From a virus: DNA of 22,182 nucleotides. Within the stretch, counting starts at the first letter, position 1. Every line of letters begins with the position of its first letter. Of the stretch, positions 8,129 to 14,759 are shown in pieces. The stretch is from IMG/VR virus record IMGVR_UViG_3300034998_000031, positions 1 through 22,182 of that record; one strand, given 5' to 3'. The notes under the pieces are model-generated. The model did no database searches, was not told where the DNA came from, and saw only the letters and a list, made by a program, of their open reading frames with translations. A program made the translations under genes and the position numbers.

Positions 8129-8558
8129 TCCAGACTATTACTTTAGTTACGTTAATATTCGCTTTCTCTAATAATTCGATTCCTTCTTTATCCCTATATT
8201 CTTCGCTATAAAACACATCAGTTATTCCTGATTGTATTATTAGTTTTGCACATTGATAACATGGGCTCATCGTTACATAAAGGTGTCCACCCTTAGAACT
8301 CATTGTAGATTTTGCTAACTTTGCGAGTGCATTTGATTCAGCGTGCAGGACTTCAGGCTTTGTAGTTAAATCTCCAGATGATAAATCTAAATTCTCGCAA
8401 GAATTATTAAACCCGTGAGGAGTTCCATTATATCCAAACGAAACTATTTGTTCATCTTTTACAATGACGCTACCAACCTTACGGCGTTCTGCATAGCTGA
8501 GTTTTGCAAATTGATATGCGACTTGCATGTATATACATGAAATATCTATCCTAGGCAT
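8118..8558 (-). CDS. cd: Deoxycytidylate (dCMP) deaminase
   Basis: 146 aa. Converts dCMP to dUMP, feeding thymidylate synthesis for phage DNA. The zinc site is complete: H72-A-E74 (E74 the proton shuttle) and P99-C-x-x-C103. The substrate-side segment RRKVGSVIVKDEQIVSFGYN followed by GTPHGFNN is typical of ComE/dCMP deaminases. The T4 enzyme (193 aa) has extra structural zinc segments that are mostly absent here, so this is a compact version. ATG at 8558 overlaps the endonuclease stop by 8 nt; Met11 (8528) is an alternative start. No thymidylate synthase is visible in the window. Confidence 0.85.
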   Translation of the reverse strand: MPRIDISCIYMQVAYQFAKLSYAERRKVGSVIVKDEQIVSFGYNGTPHGFNNSCENLDLSSGDLTTKPEVLHAESNALAKLAKSTMSSKGGHLYVTMSPCYQCAKLIIQSGITDVFYSEEYRDKEGIELLEKANINVTKVIVWNEF

Positions 8559-9351
8559 CTTTTTTATTTTTACAGTTATTAAAATGGTATCTAGTCATCC
8601 CATTAGTTCCACCTGATTTTTTACAATGAGGGCATATCGTAACTTCATGTTTTGAGAACACTCTATTCCTTTGAGATTCGCTCATTTTCCTTTTAGTTTC
8701 ATTGCTATGTTTCTTGCCTGTCATTGTACCCTTAGATCCTTTATGGGATTCGCTCATTTTCCTTTTAGTTTCATCACTGACAATTTTACCAGTATGAGAC
8801 TTAGACATATTATGGCGGTGTAATTTTGTAAATGGAGCTTTAGGCTTACCAATTGCAGCATTACTCATTTTACTTTTAGTTTCATCACTATGCTTTCTAC
8901 CCTTCATTGGTGAAGTTCTACCGATTAATGATTTTGATCTCTTATCACATGTTTCTTGAGTTTGCTTAGTACCTATATTATGTGCGGGTCTACCCTTTAA
9001 TGCTTCAGATATTTTTTTAGCAATATCTAACCTCCCTGTTATATCAAAATGAAATTTAGACGATGTCTGTTTACACCTATTATAAAATTTCTCATTTATT
9101 CCAACATTGAATTTATTATGTAGTTTAACCTCCAATTCCAATGCAGCTTCTCTTGTTTCAAAAATACGTATAATCTTGTATTTATAGTTACTTTTATTTA
9201 TTTTCTGATCTTTTATAAACTCAGAATCTGATGAACTTGAAAAATACTTAAATCCTAAATCTTCGAATGGATTTAGTTCAGATGATCGAGCGCCATAATA
9301 ATGCATCCCCTTAATCTTATTAGTTATTCTGTATACATAGTGATATTTCAT
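8551..9351 (-). CDS. GIY-YIG homing endonuclease with NUMOD3 repeats and zinc finger
   Basis: 266 aa. The N-terminal GIY-YIG nuclease domain (about 1-95) begins HYVYRITN...MHYYGARSS, continues with LGFKYFSSSSDSEF, and has the catalytic-region Glu in LELEVKLHNKF. The middle carries several NUMOD3-type DNA-binding units (SDETKSKMSNAAIGK, SDETKRKMSESHKG, SNETKRKMSESQRN). The C-terminus has a putative zinc finger C240-x2-C243-x12-H256-x3-C260. Such free-standing enzymes cut related phage genomes and promote their own inheritance. It sits beside dCMP deaminase. A paralogue lies at 20009-20746 with the same ends but a different middle. Confidence 0.85.
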   Translation of the reverse strand: MKYHYVYRITNKIKGMHYYGARSSELNPFEDLGFKYFSSSSDSEFIKDQKINKSNYKYKIIRIFETREAALELEVKLHNKFNVGINEKFYNRCKQTSSKFHFDITGRLDIAKKISEALKGRPAHNIGTKQTQETCDKRSKSLIGRTSPMKGRKHSDETKSKMSNAAIGKPKAPFTKLHRHNMSKSHTGKIVSDETKRKMSESHKGSKGTMTGKKHSNETKRKMSESQRNRVFSKHEVTICPHCKKSGGTNGMTRYHFNNCKNKKDA

Positions 9352-9352
9352 A

Positions 9353-9366
9353 TAGTATATATCATG
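9353..9366 (-). promoter_or_regulatory. Candidate promoter motif before homing endonuclease
   Basis: Minus strand CATGATATATACTATATG, with the GATATATA core ending a few bases before the ATG at 9351. It follows a strong terminator, so the endonuclease probably has its own transcript start here. Confidence 0.3.
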
Positions 9367-9398
9367 TATATTTTATCTATTGGCAGTCTTGGCATAAT

Positions 9399-9430
9399 AA
9401 AAAAGTCTCTATAGTTATATAGAGACTTTT
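9399..9430 (-). terminator. Rho-independent terminator
   Basis: Near-perfect hairpin AAAAAGTCTCTATA-TAAC-TATAGAGACTTTTTT after the hydrolase/tag gene (stop at 9454). The loop is about 4 nt and a run of T follows on the minus strand. The A-run on the other side makes it potentially bidirectional. Confidence 0.8.
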
Positions 9431-9453
9431 TGAATTGTTTATTGAGCTGTATA

Positions 9454-9795
9454 TTATTCTTCTTCTACTTCCCCTTCGTTTTCCATCTCCAAAATTTCGT
9501 TAAGTTTTTTAGAGAATGCCTCCTTCATAACATTTATAGATGCTTCAAACTGCTCCGGTGTATGGTCTTTAGATTCTTTTAATGCATTTGCTGCGAGCGC
9601 TGCGACTAAAGCTGCATTTTCTTTCATATATGATTCTTCAGTGTGATCGTCGTGTACATCTTCAGCCCATTCTTTAGCTTCATTAACAGCTTCATTATAA
9701 CATTCGTTAAGTTTATCAGCTACTTTGTATTTGTCTTCAGTTGATACTACTTCTTCTGAATTATCCTCGTTCATGAATGATTCGAAAGTTTTCAT
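9454..9795 (-). CDS. Possible internally started 113-aa capsid-tagged protein
   Basis: In-frame ATG at 9795 (or 9819, adding MGNNNFNK) inside the hydrolase ORF would give a protein starting MKTFESFMNEDNSEE. This closely resembles the T4 internal-protein signal MKTYQEFIAEA. The rest is acidic and Ala/Glu-rich (NAALVAALAANALKESKDH), as expected for a small packaged protein. The 50 bases upstream hold an ATATATA element and A-rich leader repeats, like those before true starts in this genome. Not proven; it could be translated only as part of the fusion. Confidence 0.45.
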   Translation of the reverse strand: MKTFESFMNEDNSEEVVSTEDKYKVADKLNECYNEAVNEAKEWAEDVHDDHTEESYMKENAALVAALAANALKESKDHTPEQFEASINVMKEAFSKKLNEILEMENEGEVEEE

Positions 9796-10326
9796 TTTAT
9801 TAAAGTTATTGTTACCCATAGTTTTATTTGTTTTATTTGTTTTATATATTTCCGTGCTTTCTCCTAGTTTTAATGCCTTTGAAATTGATTCTATAAAAAC
9901 ATTTTCTGGAACTCTATGGCCACCTTTATATGACTCATATTTGAATACTCCATTTCCTTCAGATTTGAAGTACTTTTTAATATCTGAACCGTTTATAACT
10001 TTATCGTTATCTCCAAGAATTACTATATTTTTAGTACCACCTCCTTTGGGTTCTATAATAGCGGGATCAAATTTTCTACCAACAACTGCTGGGTTGAAAA
10101 TAACAGTAGGTATGTTGAGATGCATTCCTATAAGATATGCAAAATAACCTCCCATCGATGAGCCAATTATTAAATCTGAACCCTTACAACCTTTTAAAAC
10201 CTTATCGAAAACACCATCGTTATTATAATCTATTCTAGGTGCATATACTTTAAAGTTTTCGTTTAACCAATCAACCTTAGGTCCATGGTTTGGACTCTCT
10301 AGTCCATGTAAATACGATACTTTCAT
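9454..10326 (-). CDS. Alpha/beta hydrolase (YqiA-like) joined to a capsid-tag-like C-terminal module
   Basis: 290 aa. Residues 1-155 form a small serine esterase of the YqiA/UPF0227 type: YLHGLES at 5-11, nucleophile elbow G55-S-S57-M-G59, acid D108 in GDNDKV, and H137 in GGHRV, so the triad is complete. Residues 160-177 (IYKTNKTNKTMGNNNFNK) are translated from what looks like a leader: ATATATAAAACAAATA and two further A-rich repeats. From Met178 a 113-aa acidic helical module begins MKTFESFMNEDNSEE, like the tagged N-termini of other genes here. Either two genes have fused, or an internal start (9795 or 9819) makes a second protein. Start ATG 10326 follows the upstream stop by 1 nt. Confidence 0.7.
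   Translation of the reverse strand: MKVSYLHGLESPNHGPKVDWLNENFKVYAPRIDYNNDGVFDKVLKGCKGSDLIIGSSMGGYFAYLIGMHLNIPTVIFNPAVVGRKFDPAIIEPKGGGTKNIVILGDNDKVINGSDIKKYFKSEGNGVFKYESYKGGHRVPENVFIESISKALKLGESTEIYKTNKTNKTMGNNNFNKMKTFESFMNEDNSEEVVSTEDKYKVADKLNECYNEAVNEAKEWAEDVHDDHTEESYMKENAALVAALAANALKESKDHTPEQFEASINVMKEAFSKKLNEILEMENEGEVEEE
9826..9850 (-). promoter_or_regulatory. Promoter/leader-like sequence inside the hydrolase ORF
   Basis: Minus strand reads GGAAATATATAAAACAAATA then AAACAAATAAAAC and ATG at 9819. The tandem ACAAATAAA units are A-rich like leaders of other genes (compare AAAACAAATAAAATG before 7887). In frame they encode K-T-N-K-T-N-K-T. This supports an internal start. Confidence 0.35.
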
Positions 10327-10327
10327 A

Positions 10328-10927
10328 TTAAATTTTTGGTTTACCGATCATTATTTTAGTATGTGAAACTCCTCCCAATACTCTAGTGTACCATCCTTTT
10401 CCACTTCTTGATGGATCTGTAGGATTTTCGCCATGCCATTCGATTGCTTTACCCTTAAGTAATTCTTCTACATCTTCTTGGCTATCAACTGAAGGAACTT
10501 TAAATTTATCCATCATAATATCTGCAAGCTTTCCACTAACCTCACCATAATATCCAGGTTTTTTAAGTATATCAGACTTATGACTTAGATATTCTCTAGT
10601 ACTGTCTTTCTCTCCATCATGTCCAACTCCACTAAACTTAACTCCGTATTTTGTATTCTGTCCCCATATAATTAAATCTAAATCTGGAGAGCCGTGTAAA
10701 TCAACACCTTGCCAAAATGTCCAGTTCTTATCTGCAAAAACATCTTCTGGAGATTTAACTTTAGCATGACCACCCAACGTCGAGTATGCGATACTAATTA
10801 AATCAAAAAACTCTCCAGATAAATCTGCGTGCTTTCTAGGGTCTATCTTAGTCCATTTACCTTTTTTAGTTTTAAGAACTTCTCCGCTATTCTCATTGAT
10901 GAACTCTTCAAATAATTTAATCCTCAT
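10328..10927 (-). CDS. Unknown 199-aa protein with capsid-targeting-like N-terminus
   Basis: Begins MRIKLFEEFINENSGEV, which fits the T4 capsid-targeting propeptide pattern with a possible gp21-type cleavage after I10-N-E12. The body is globular and rich in Trp, Gly, His and Asp: FWQGVDLHGSPDLDLIIWGQ, KYGVKFSGVGHDGEKDST, GYYGEVSGKLADIM, KGWYTRVLGGVSHTKIMIGK. The spaced D/H residues look like an enzyme active site, but I cannot name the family. It is preceded by a good AAGATATATAG motif and lies directly before the hydrolase/tag gene, forming a two-gene unit that ends at the 9399 terminator. Confidence 0.65.
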   Translation of the reverse strand: MRIKLFEEFINENSGEVLKTKKGKWTKIDPRKHADLSGEFFDLISIAYSTLGGHAKVKSPEDVFADKNWTFWQGVDLHGSPDLDLIIWGQNTKYGVKFSGVGHDGEKDSTREYLSHKSDILKKPGYYGEVSGKLADIMMDKFKVPSVDSQEDVEELLKGKAIEWHGENPTDPSRSGKGWYTRVLGGVSHTKIMIGKPKI

Positions 10928-10945
10928 AATAGATATATTTTTATA

Positions 10946-10960
10946 GACTATATATCTTTA
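10946..10960 (-). promoter_or_regulatory. Candidate phage promoter (AAAGATATATAGTC)
   Basis: A clear copy of the AAGATATATAG motif, 20 nt upstream of the ATG at 10927, followed by an AT-rich leader. It overlaps the stop region of the upstream gene and would drive the 199-aa gene and the hydrolase/tag gene. Confidence 0.45.
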
Positions 10961-11365
10961 ATTCCAATCCTTTTCAAAAGTGTACCAATGGTCAGCACCT
11001 GCACAATCTCTCATACCATCTAGAATAATAGCATCAATTTCAATACCACTTAAACCATATACGAATGATTTAATAGCTCCTTCAAGTAAAAGTTCTTCAT
11101 GTTCTTCTATATTACACATACTTTTTTTGAATAATGTAGTACAGGCCTCAGATGTTATTGCCGAACATATTCTAACTAACACAGTTTCATTATCATTAAA
11201 CCTATAGCCACTGTGGTAGTCTCCTTCTGGAAACATATTGAAGATCTCGTCCTCAGTATGTCTCATTCTATAAAGAGATATTGCAGTCGTTAGAATTCCA
11301 CCAGCCACATTCTCTGCTGGTTTATAATATGAATTTCCGCTTGATTTGATATTTTCTACCTTCAT
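10958..11365 (-). CDS. Hypothetical protein
   Basis: 135 aa, not recognised. Mixed helices and strands with several cysteines (VRICSAITSEACTTLFKKSM, then C-N-I-E-E-H and DCAGADHWY near the end). Acidic overall. It starts at ATG 11365, one base after the upstream stop, so it is in the same operon as the two upstream unknowns that begin after the junction element at 12178. Function unknown. Confidence 0.6.
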   Translation of the reverse strand: MKVENIKSSGNSYYKPAENVAGGILTTAISLYRMRHTEDEIFNMFPEGDYHSGYRFNDNETVLVRICSAITSEACTTLFKKSMCNIEEHEELLLEGAIKSFVYGLSGIEIDAIILDGMRDCAGADHWYTFEKDWN

Positions 11366-11366
11366 C

Positions 11367-11831
11367 TTAGTTTTTATTTAGATTATTACGGTATACTACA
11401 GTACAATGTGCTATTCTTTCTAAACGAGCTGATGGATATGGAATCATTATACGTTCAGTGCATTCATACGAATTTCCAGTATATTCGTTCGTATGTTGGC
11501 TCTGTTTAGTTTTATTTAATTGATAAATTGAACGCACAAGTCTAGATGTCCAATAACATGAACGTTTATATGCTCTACGAACATAACCACTTTCATAACT
11601 TAGATAATCGCAATCAGCTACTGGGTCATAGAAACTTCGAGTTCCATTCTTTTCTTGGGTTTTTGAGGTCTGCTCTATGAGACCTAGAGATTTTAATTTT
11701 TGTGAATTCATATCTTTTAATTTCTCTGTTAGTTCTTGTAATGTTTCAATCAATGAAGTTTTTGTAACGTTTCCGTTTAAATACTGATTCAACTCGTCAA
11801 TTGTCGCGATAATTTCAAATCGATTTTCCAT
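11367..11831 (-). CDS. Hypothetical basic protein
   Basis: 154 aa from ATG 11831 (MENRFEIIATIDELNQYL). An upstream in-frame ATG at 11864 would overlap the previous gene by 23 nt, so I prefer the downstream start with a 10-nt gap. The first 55 residues look like a two-helix module (ETLQELTEKLKDMNSQKL). The second half is Tyr/Arg/Ser-rich (YVRRAYKRSCYWTSRLVRSI) and may be disordered or bind nucleic acid. Not recognised. Confidence 0.55.
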   Translation of the reverse strand: MENRFEIIATIDELNQYLNGNVTKTSLIETLQELTEKLKDMNSQKLKSLGLIEQTSKTQEKNGTRSFYDPVADCDYLSYESGYVRRAYKRSCYWTSRLVRSIYQLNKTKQSQHTNEYTGNSYECTERIMIPYPSARLERIAHCTVVYRNNLNKN

Positions 11832-11841
11832 GTCTATTATT

Positions 11842-12138
11842 TTAAAGGTTTTTGTATTTAGCAAACTTAGATTTCCAATATTCTACAACCTTTAAAGTTT
11901 CTCTACACGGTACTTTATATGCGTGCCATAATTCTTGAATGTTAATTGGACCGCATCCACCAACATCGTCTAAGAACTTACAAAATCCGTAAAGTTCATC
12001 ATATTCTCCTGATGTTAATGATTCTCCTATAAAATCGAATGATTCAGCATACTCACCGAATGTTTTTCCAAGGTTAAGTATTTGATATACTCTTAGTTCT
12101 GATAGGGGTTGAAATCGTTCTTTTGTTGTTGTAGCCAT
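11842..12138 (-). CDS. Hypothetical protein, first gene after junction element A
   Basis: 98 aa, not recognised. Helical, with SELRVYQILNLGKTFGEYAE, a CGPINIQELWHAYKVPC segment holding two cysteines, and a lysine-rich end (VEYWKSKFAKYKNL). ATG at 12138 lies about 40 nt downstream of the -10-like TTATATT, giving a short untranslated leader. It heads the operon running to 10958. Confidence 0.6.
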   Translation of the reverse strand: MATTTKERFQPLSELRVYQILNLGKTFGEYAESFDFIGESLTSGEYDELYGFCKFLDDVGGCGPINIQELWHAYKVPCRETLKVVEYWKSKFAKYKNL

Positions 12139-12177
12139 GATAATGAATGTTTAGTTAGTATCAATTTGTTATAAGTA

Positions 12178-12207
12178 AATATAATCATTTAGTTTGACAT
12201 AAAAAAA
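12178..12207 (-). promoter_or_regulatory. Junction promoter A (TTTTTTTATGTC-11-TTATATT)
   Basis: Copy A of a four-member family. Minus strand: TTTTTTTATGTC, 11 nt, TTATATTTA. The element shares its T-run with the terminator just upstream. It drives the gene starting at 12138. The same sequence recurs at 12901 (56 of 58 bases over the whole junction), 18229 and 19709. Confidence 0.6.
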
Positions 12208-12235
12208 CTTTTATGCACTTATTTTCAAAAAAGTT
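12201..12235 (-). terminator. AT-rich terminator-like hairpin A
   Basis: AACTTTT, 16-nt loop, AAAAGTT, then TTTTT on the minus strand. It lies downstream of the tRNA-Arg gene. The stem is weak (7 bp with a single G-C pair), so efficiency is uncertain, but the same arrangement recurs at 12924-12958. Confidence 0.45.
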
Positions 12236-12250
12236 ATTAACAATTTATTG

Positions 12251-12324
12251 TGAACCGGGAAGGATTCGAACCTTCACTCTACGTCTTAGAAGGACGTTGC
12301 ATTATCCAGTTATGCTACCGGTCC
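12251..12324 (-). tRNA. tRNA-Arg (anticodon UCU)
   Basis: Full cloverleaf by eye: acceptor GGACCGG/CCGGTTC with one G-U pair, D-stem GCAT/ATGC, anticodon stem ACGTC/GACGT around loop CTTCTAA (anticodon TCT), 5-nt variable loop, T-stem GAAGG/CCTTC with loop TTCGAAT, discriminator A. 74 nt, and CCA is not encoded. It reads AGA (and AGG), a codon favoured in this AT-rich genome. It lies 10 nt after the LPD29-like gene, so it is probably processed from that transcript. Confidence 0.92.
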
Positions 12325-12334
12325 AAGTGTAGAT

Positions 12335-12676
12335 TTACTTGACTACAAGTGGTTTATCCCAATCACCTACACTCAAGTGGAAGTACCAACCGACGTCGAA
12401 ATAATCAGTCATCGAATCTGAATTATCGTGATTACCTCTCATTGCTATGCTGGTTATATCCTCGAATAACTCTCGTTCCCTCAGTTCACTTAAGTTATAA
12501 TGGTTGATTTGACTATAGTCTCCGCAATCAAGGTCTCTAGGTGCTTCTAATATTGAGACGTTGACACACATATAGTCTTTTCCTCTAACTGAAATCTTCC
12601 ATCCGTCCTTTTTAGGGTACTTAGTTTTGATTTCTTTTCTGATTTCTTTTACCTGTTCTGGTGAAATATAAGCCAT
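12335..12676 (-). CDS. LPD29-domain-like protein
   Basis: 113 aa. The pattern WKISVRGKDYMCVNVSILEA, YSQINHYNLSE, then SMTDYFDVGWYFHLSVGDWD-KP resembles the large polyvalent protein-associated domain 29 (LPD29), a small domain found in phage and plasmid proteins of unknown biochemical role. Here it is free-standing. It starts at ATG 12676, one base after the preceding stop, and its stop is followed 10 nt later by tRNA-Arg. The family call is from memory of the motif. Confidence 0.6.
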   Translation of the reverse strand: MAYISPEQVKEIRKEIKTKYPKKDGWKISVRGKDYMCVNVSILEAPRDLDCGDYSQINHYNLSELRERELFEDITSIAMRGNHDNSDSMTDYFDVGWYFHLSVGDWDKPLVVK

Positions 12677-12677
12677 T

Positions 12678-12875
12678 TTATTGTTTTTTAAAGGTTAATG
12701 TACATAGAGATAACATAGCGCCTGAAAGCGATAGTATGCAAAGTGCCATCTCGTTTAATGGATCGCTAAACTTAATATAATTTAAGATGATTCCAGACCC
12801 TGTAAGATACACAACGAATAAACATGTTGCGAATGATAGGATGCTTTTGTAGTTGTTTGACAAGAAGTAGTTCAT
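12678..12875 (-). CDS. Small membrane protein with two transmembrane segments
   Basis: 65 aa. Two hydrophobic stretches (about residues 12-32, ILSFATCLFVVYLTGSGIIL, and 42-60, MALCILSLSGAMLSLCTLTF) joined by a short polar loop, with a basic C-terminus KKQ. Predicted to sit in the inner membrane as a hairpin. No family recognised. It heads the operon after junction element B. Confidence 0.6.
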   Translation of the reverse strand: MNYFLSNNYKSILSFATCLFVVYLTGSGIILNYIKFSDPLNEMALCILSLSGAMLSLCTLTFKKQ

Positions 12876-12900
12876 ATCGTTTGTTTTTTAATTATAGTTA

Positions 12901-12930
12901 AATATAATCAATTAGTTTGACATAAAAAAA
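12901..12930 (-). promoter_or_regulatory. Junction promoter B (TTTTTTTATGTC-11-TTATATT)
   Basis: Copy B, nearly identical to copy A. The -10-like TTATATTTA lies 25 nt before the ATG at 12875. It drives the membrane protein, LPD29-like gene and tRNA. Confidence 0.6.
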
Positions 12931-12958
12931 CTTTTGTGCACTTATTTTCAAAAAAGTT
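12924..12958 (-). terminator. AT-rich terminator-like hairpin B
   Basis: AACTTTT, 16-nt loop, AAAAGTT, TTTTT on the minus strand, beginning immediately after the stop codon of the NTase-like gene (12959). Same design as copy A. Confidence 0.45.
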
Positions 12959-14032
12959 TTAAATTAAATCACCGACAATCTTAATATAACTATCTATTAG
13001 ATTTCTAATCTTTTTGATAGCAGCATGTGCAGCTGGAGAATTAGCTTTGTCAAACTTAGGCGCATTATATGCCTTCATCATGGATTTCCTATACTCATAG
13101 AACACGTTATCCATAAACTCCTCTTTATTTCTCCACTTGATAATATCTCCTAACAGATTGTTATTTTCTAGAGTTTCTGCAAGACCTTTAATACTCTCAA
13201 CCATTCGAGGCATGTCAAGTCCTTTAACATCTACTCCTTTATATTTTTCAAGTCCTTTTGAAGGCTTCATGTCTCCTTCCTTTTGCATGTATTTAAAAAA
13301 GAATGTCGCGATATCATGTAAGAAATTATTGAAGTCCATCGAGATTACTTTCTCTTCAACTCCAGCTCGTTTAGACCATGATGATAATACAGAACCTTTA
13401 AACTTTCCTCTAACTCCTCTGTCTTGAATCGATAATCCTAACGTAGTTGCGAGAGCAGTATACATATTACCTATAACGAATCCTTTAACATCTCTGATTG
13501 GTGTATATCTGTCAAGAGCCCATTCTTCGTAAGGTGGATGTGTAATAACCATATCAGCTTGAACAAACTTCTCAAATCCTTCGTCTTCTATTCTAAATAA
13601 AACTTTAACACTAGATAATGAAGACATTCCGAGAGTTTCCTCACGATCAACGTAGCTTAAATTAGCAAGTTCTAAGAATTTGAAAAGTTCTCCGTTATAT
13701 GTTTTAATAGACTCAACCTCATCTTTTCTAGTTCCAACACCCTCTATTTGTAATAATGGGTAAGATACTAAATAATCAATATCTCCATATAACTTGTCTG
13801 GTTGATTCACAATATCATCCTCGTACCAAGATCCTGATCCAATTGCTTTAATAAACTTAAGAGCTGGAAGACCTACAGAATCTAAATATTTATTAAATTC
13901 CTTATCAAATATCTTAATCTGATCGTCTACTAATTTTAGTATCTTAGGTGTTAGCTTTGTTTCTTGTGTTTTGACTGAAGACCAGCCGCCTTCATTTAAG
14001 AATTCATTTAGTGTAATAATCTTTCTAGACAT
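12959..14032 (-). CDS. Nucleotidyltransferase-fold protein with capsid-targeting-like N-terminus
   Basis: 357 aa. The Pol-beta-type nucleotidyltransferase core is visible: G65-S-G-S68-W in KAIGSGSWYEDD, paired metal ligands D84 and D86 in YGDIDYLVS, and a third Asp, D160, in FVQADMVI. The C-terminal 180 residues are helical. The N-terminus, MSRKIITLNEFLNEGGWSS, carries L12-N-E14 followed by GG, matching a T4 gp21-type cleavage site. An NTase could modify nucleotides, tRNA or protein; the substrate is unknown. A GATATATAG motif lies 21 nt upstream of the start. The tag suggests delivery in the virion. Confidence 0.7.
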   Translation of the reverse strand: MSRKIITLNEFLNEGGWSSVKTQETKLTPKILKLVDDQIKIFDKEFNKYLDSVGLPALKFIKAIGSGSWYEDDIVNQPDKLYGDIDYLVSYPLLQIEGVGTRKDEVESIKTYNGELFKFLELANLSYVDREETLGMSSLSSVKVLFRIEDEGFEKFVQADMVITHPPYEEWALDRYTPIRDVKGFVIGNMYTALATTLGLSIQDRGVRGKFKGSVLSSWSKRAGVEEKVISMDFNNFLHDIATFFFKYMQKEGDMKPSKGLEKYKGVDVKGLDMPRMVESIKGLAETLENNNLLGDIIKWRNKEEFMDNVFYEYRKSMMKAYNAPKFDKANSPAAHAAIKKIRNLIDSYIKIVGDLI

Positions 14033-14046
14033 TTGCGAGTATTTAT

Positions 14047-14730
14047 TTATACTCTATATATCAAGCTTATATTTTTGTTAGCATCCATATATTCTTTGAC
14101 CTCTGATAAACTAAATGGTCTAAATTCTGGATGACAATCGATTCCAATTTCAAAGCTTGTTCCATTTGGACTTATACCTTCAACGATTTCATTATTTGCT
14201 AAAGATTCAATAGCTTCCATATTACCGTCATCTAATAATTGTCTTAAAATCTTAGGATGTATATAATTCTCTAAGTTCCCATGAGTATGTCCAAATAACA
14301 TCCAGTTGCCATACATTGAACCATTCCAGGATTTCATCGGGTAATGTGACATAATAATTTTAGTCTGAATCTCGTCCAACCAAAGTTCCCTGTAATATGA
14401 AACAGAACTGAAGTGATTATGTACATCTACATTCTTAGTGAATTCTCTATCATGATTCCCAAGAATTAAATGTATTTCTTTACAATTGATCCTTTCTCTG
14501 AATTCTCCGATAGTTTGTGCAGATCCAAACGACCAATCACCTAAGTGATACAGGACATCATCCTCTCCGACAACACTATTTATATTATTAACTATAGTAT
14601 CATTCATTTCTTGTAAAGAATCAAAGTCCCTACAACCTGACGTTCTCTGCCAAGTTGTTAGGGACTTTATAATATTTCTGTGGTTATAGTGAGTGTCACT
14701 AGTGAACCAAATCTTTTTATCTTTCTGCAT
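14047..14730 (-). CDS. Calcineurin-like metallophosphoesterase
   Basis: 227 aa. All signature motifs of the two-metal phosphoesterase fold are present: D12-T-H14 in FTSDTHYNH, G64-D65-W in YHLGDWSFG, G91-N-H-D94, H129 in SHYPM, and G147-H-T-H150-G. Such phage enzymes hydrolyse phosphomonoesters or diesters (RNA ends, cyclic nucleotides or protein phosphates); the substrate is not evident. The C-terminal segment FEIGIDCHPEFRPFSL is typical of the phage/bacterial YfcE-like relatives. ATG 14730, 29 nt after the PhoH gene. Confidence 0.85.
   Translation of the reverse strand: MQKDKKIWFTSDTHYNHRNIIKSLTTWQRTSGCRDFDSLQEMNDTIVNNINSVVGEDDVLYHLGDWSFGSAQTIGEFRERINCKEIHLILGNHDREFTKNVDVHNHFSSVSYYRELWLDEIQTKIIMSHYPMKSWNGSMYGNWMLFGHTHGNLENYIHPKILRQLLDDGNMEAIESLANNEIVEGISPNGTSFEIGIDCHPEFRPFSLSEVKEYMDANKNISLIYRV
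14052..14065 (-). promoter_or_regulatory. Candidate phage promoter (TTGATATATAGAG)
   Basis: The GATATATAG motif, 21 nt before the ATG at 14032, overlapping the 3' end of the phosphoesterase gene. The downstream AGTATAAATAAATAC also resembles a T4-type late TATAAATA box, so the precise promoter core is ambiguous. Confidence 0.45.
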
Positions 14731-14759
14731 ATAGATTATATGTTGGAATCAGATAAAGT

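Larger units (their letters stand above)
12178..12958. repeat. 58-bp direct repeat (copies 12178-12235 and 12901-12958)
   Basis: Two 58-bp copies in the same orientation differ at two positions. Each holds the terminator-like hairpin and the promoter-like motif. They bracket the three-gene unit of membrane protein, LPD29-like protein and tRNA-Arg. Confidence 0.9.

Noticed and set aside
12193-12207. TTGACATAAAAAAA on the plus strand of the junction elements as a rightward -35 box
   Set aside because: No gene reads rightward from any of the four copies, and the conserved spacing to AATATAA points leftward to gene starts.
12251-12324. tRNA gene as a prophage attachment site
   Set aside because: The tRNA lies inside a phage operon, no integrase is present, and no second copy of its 3' end is seen in the window.
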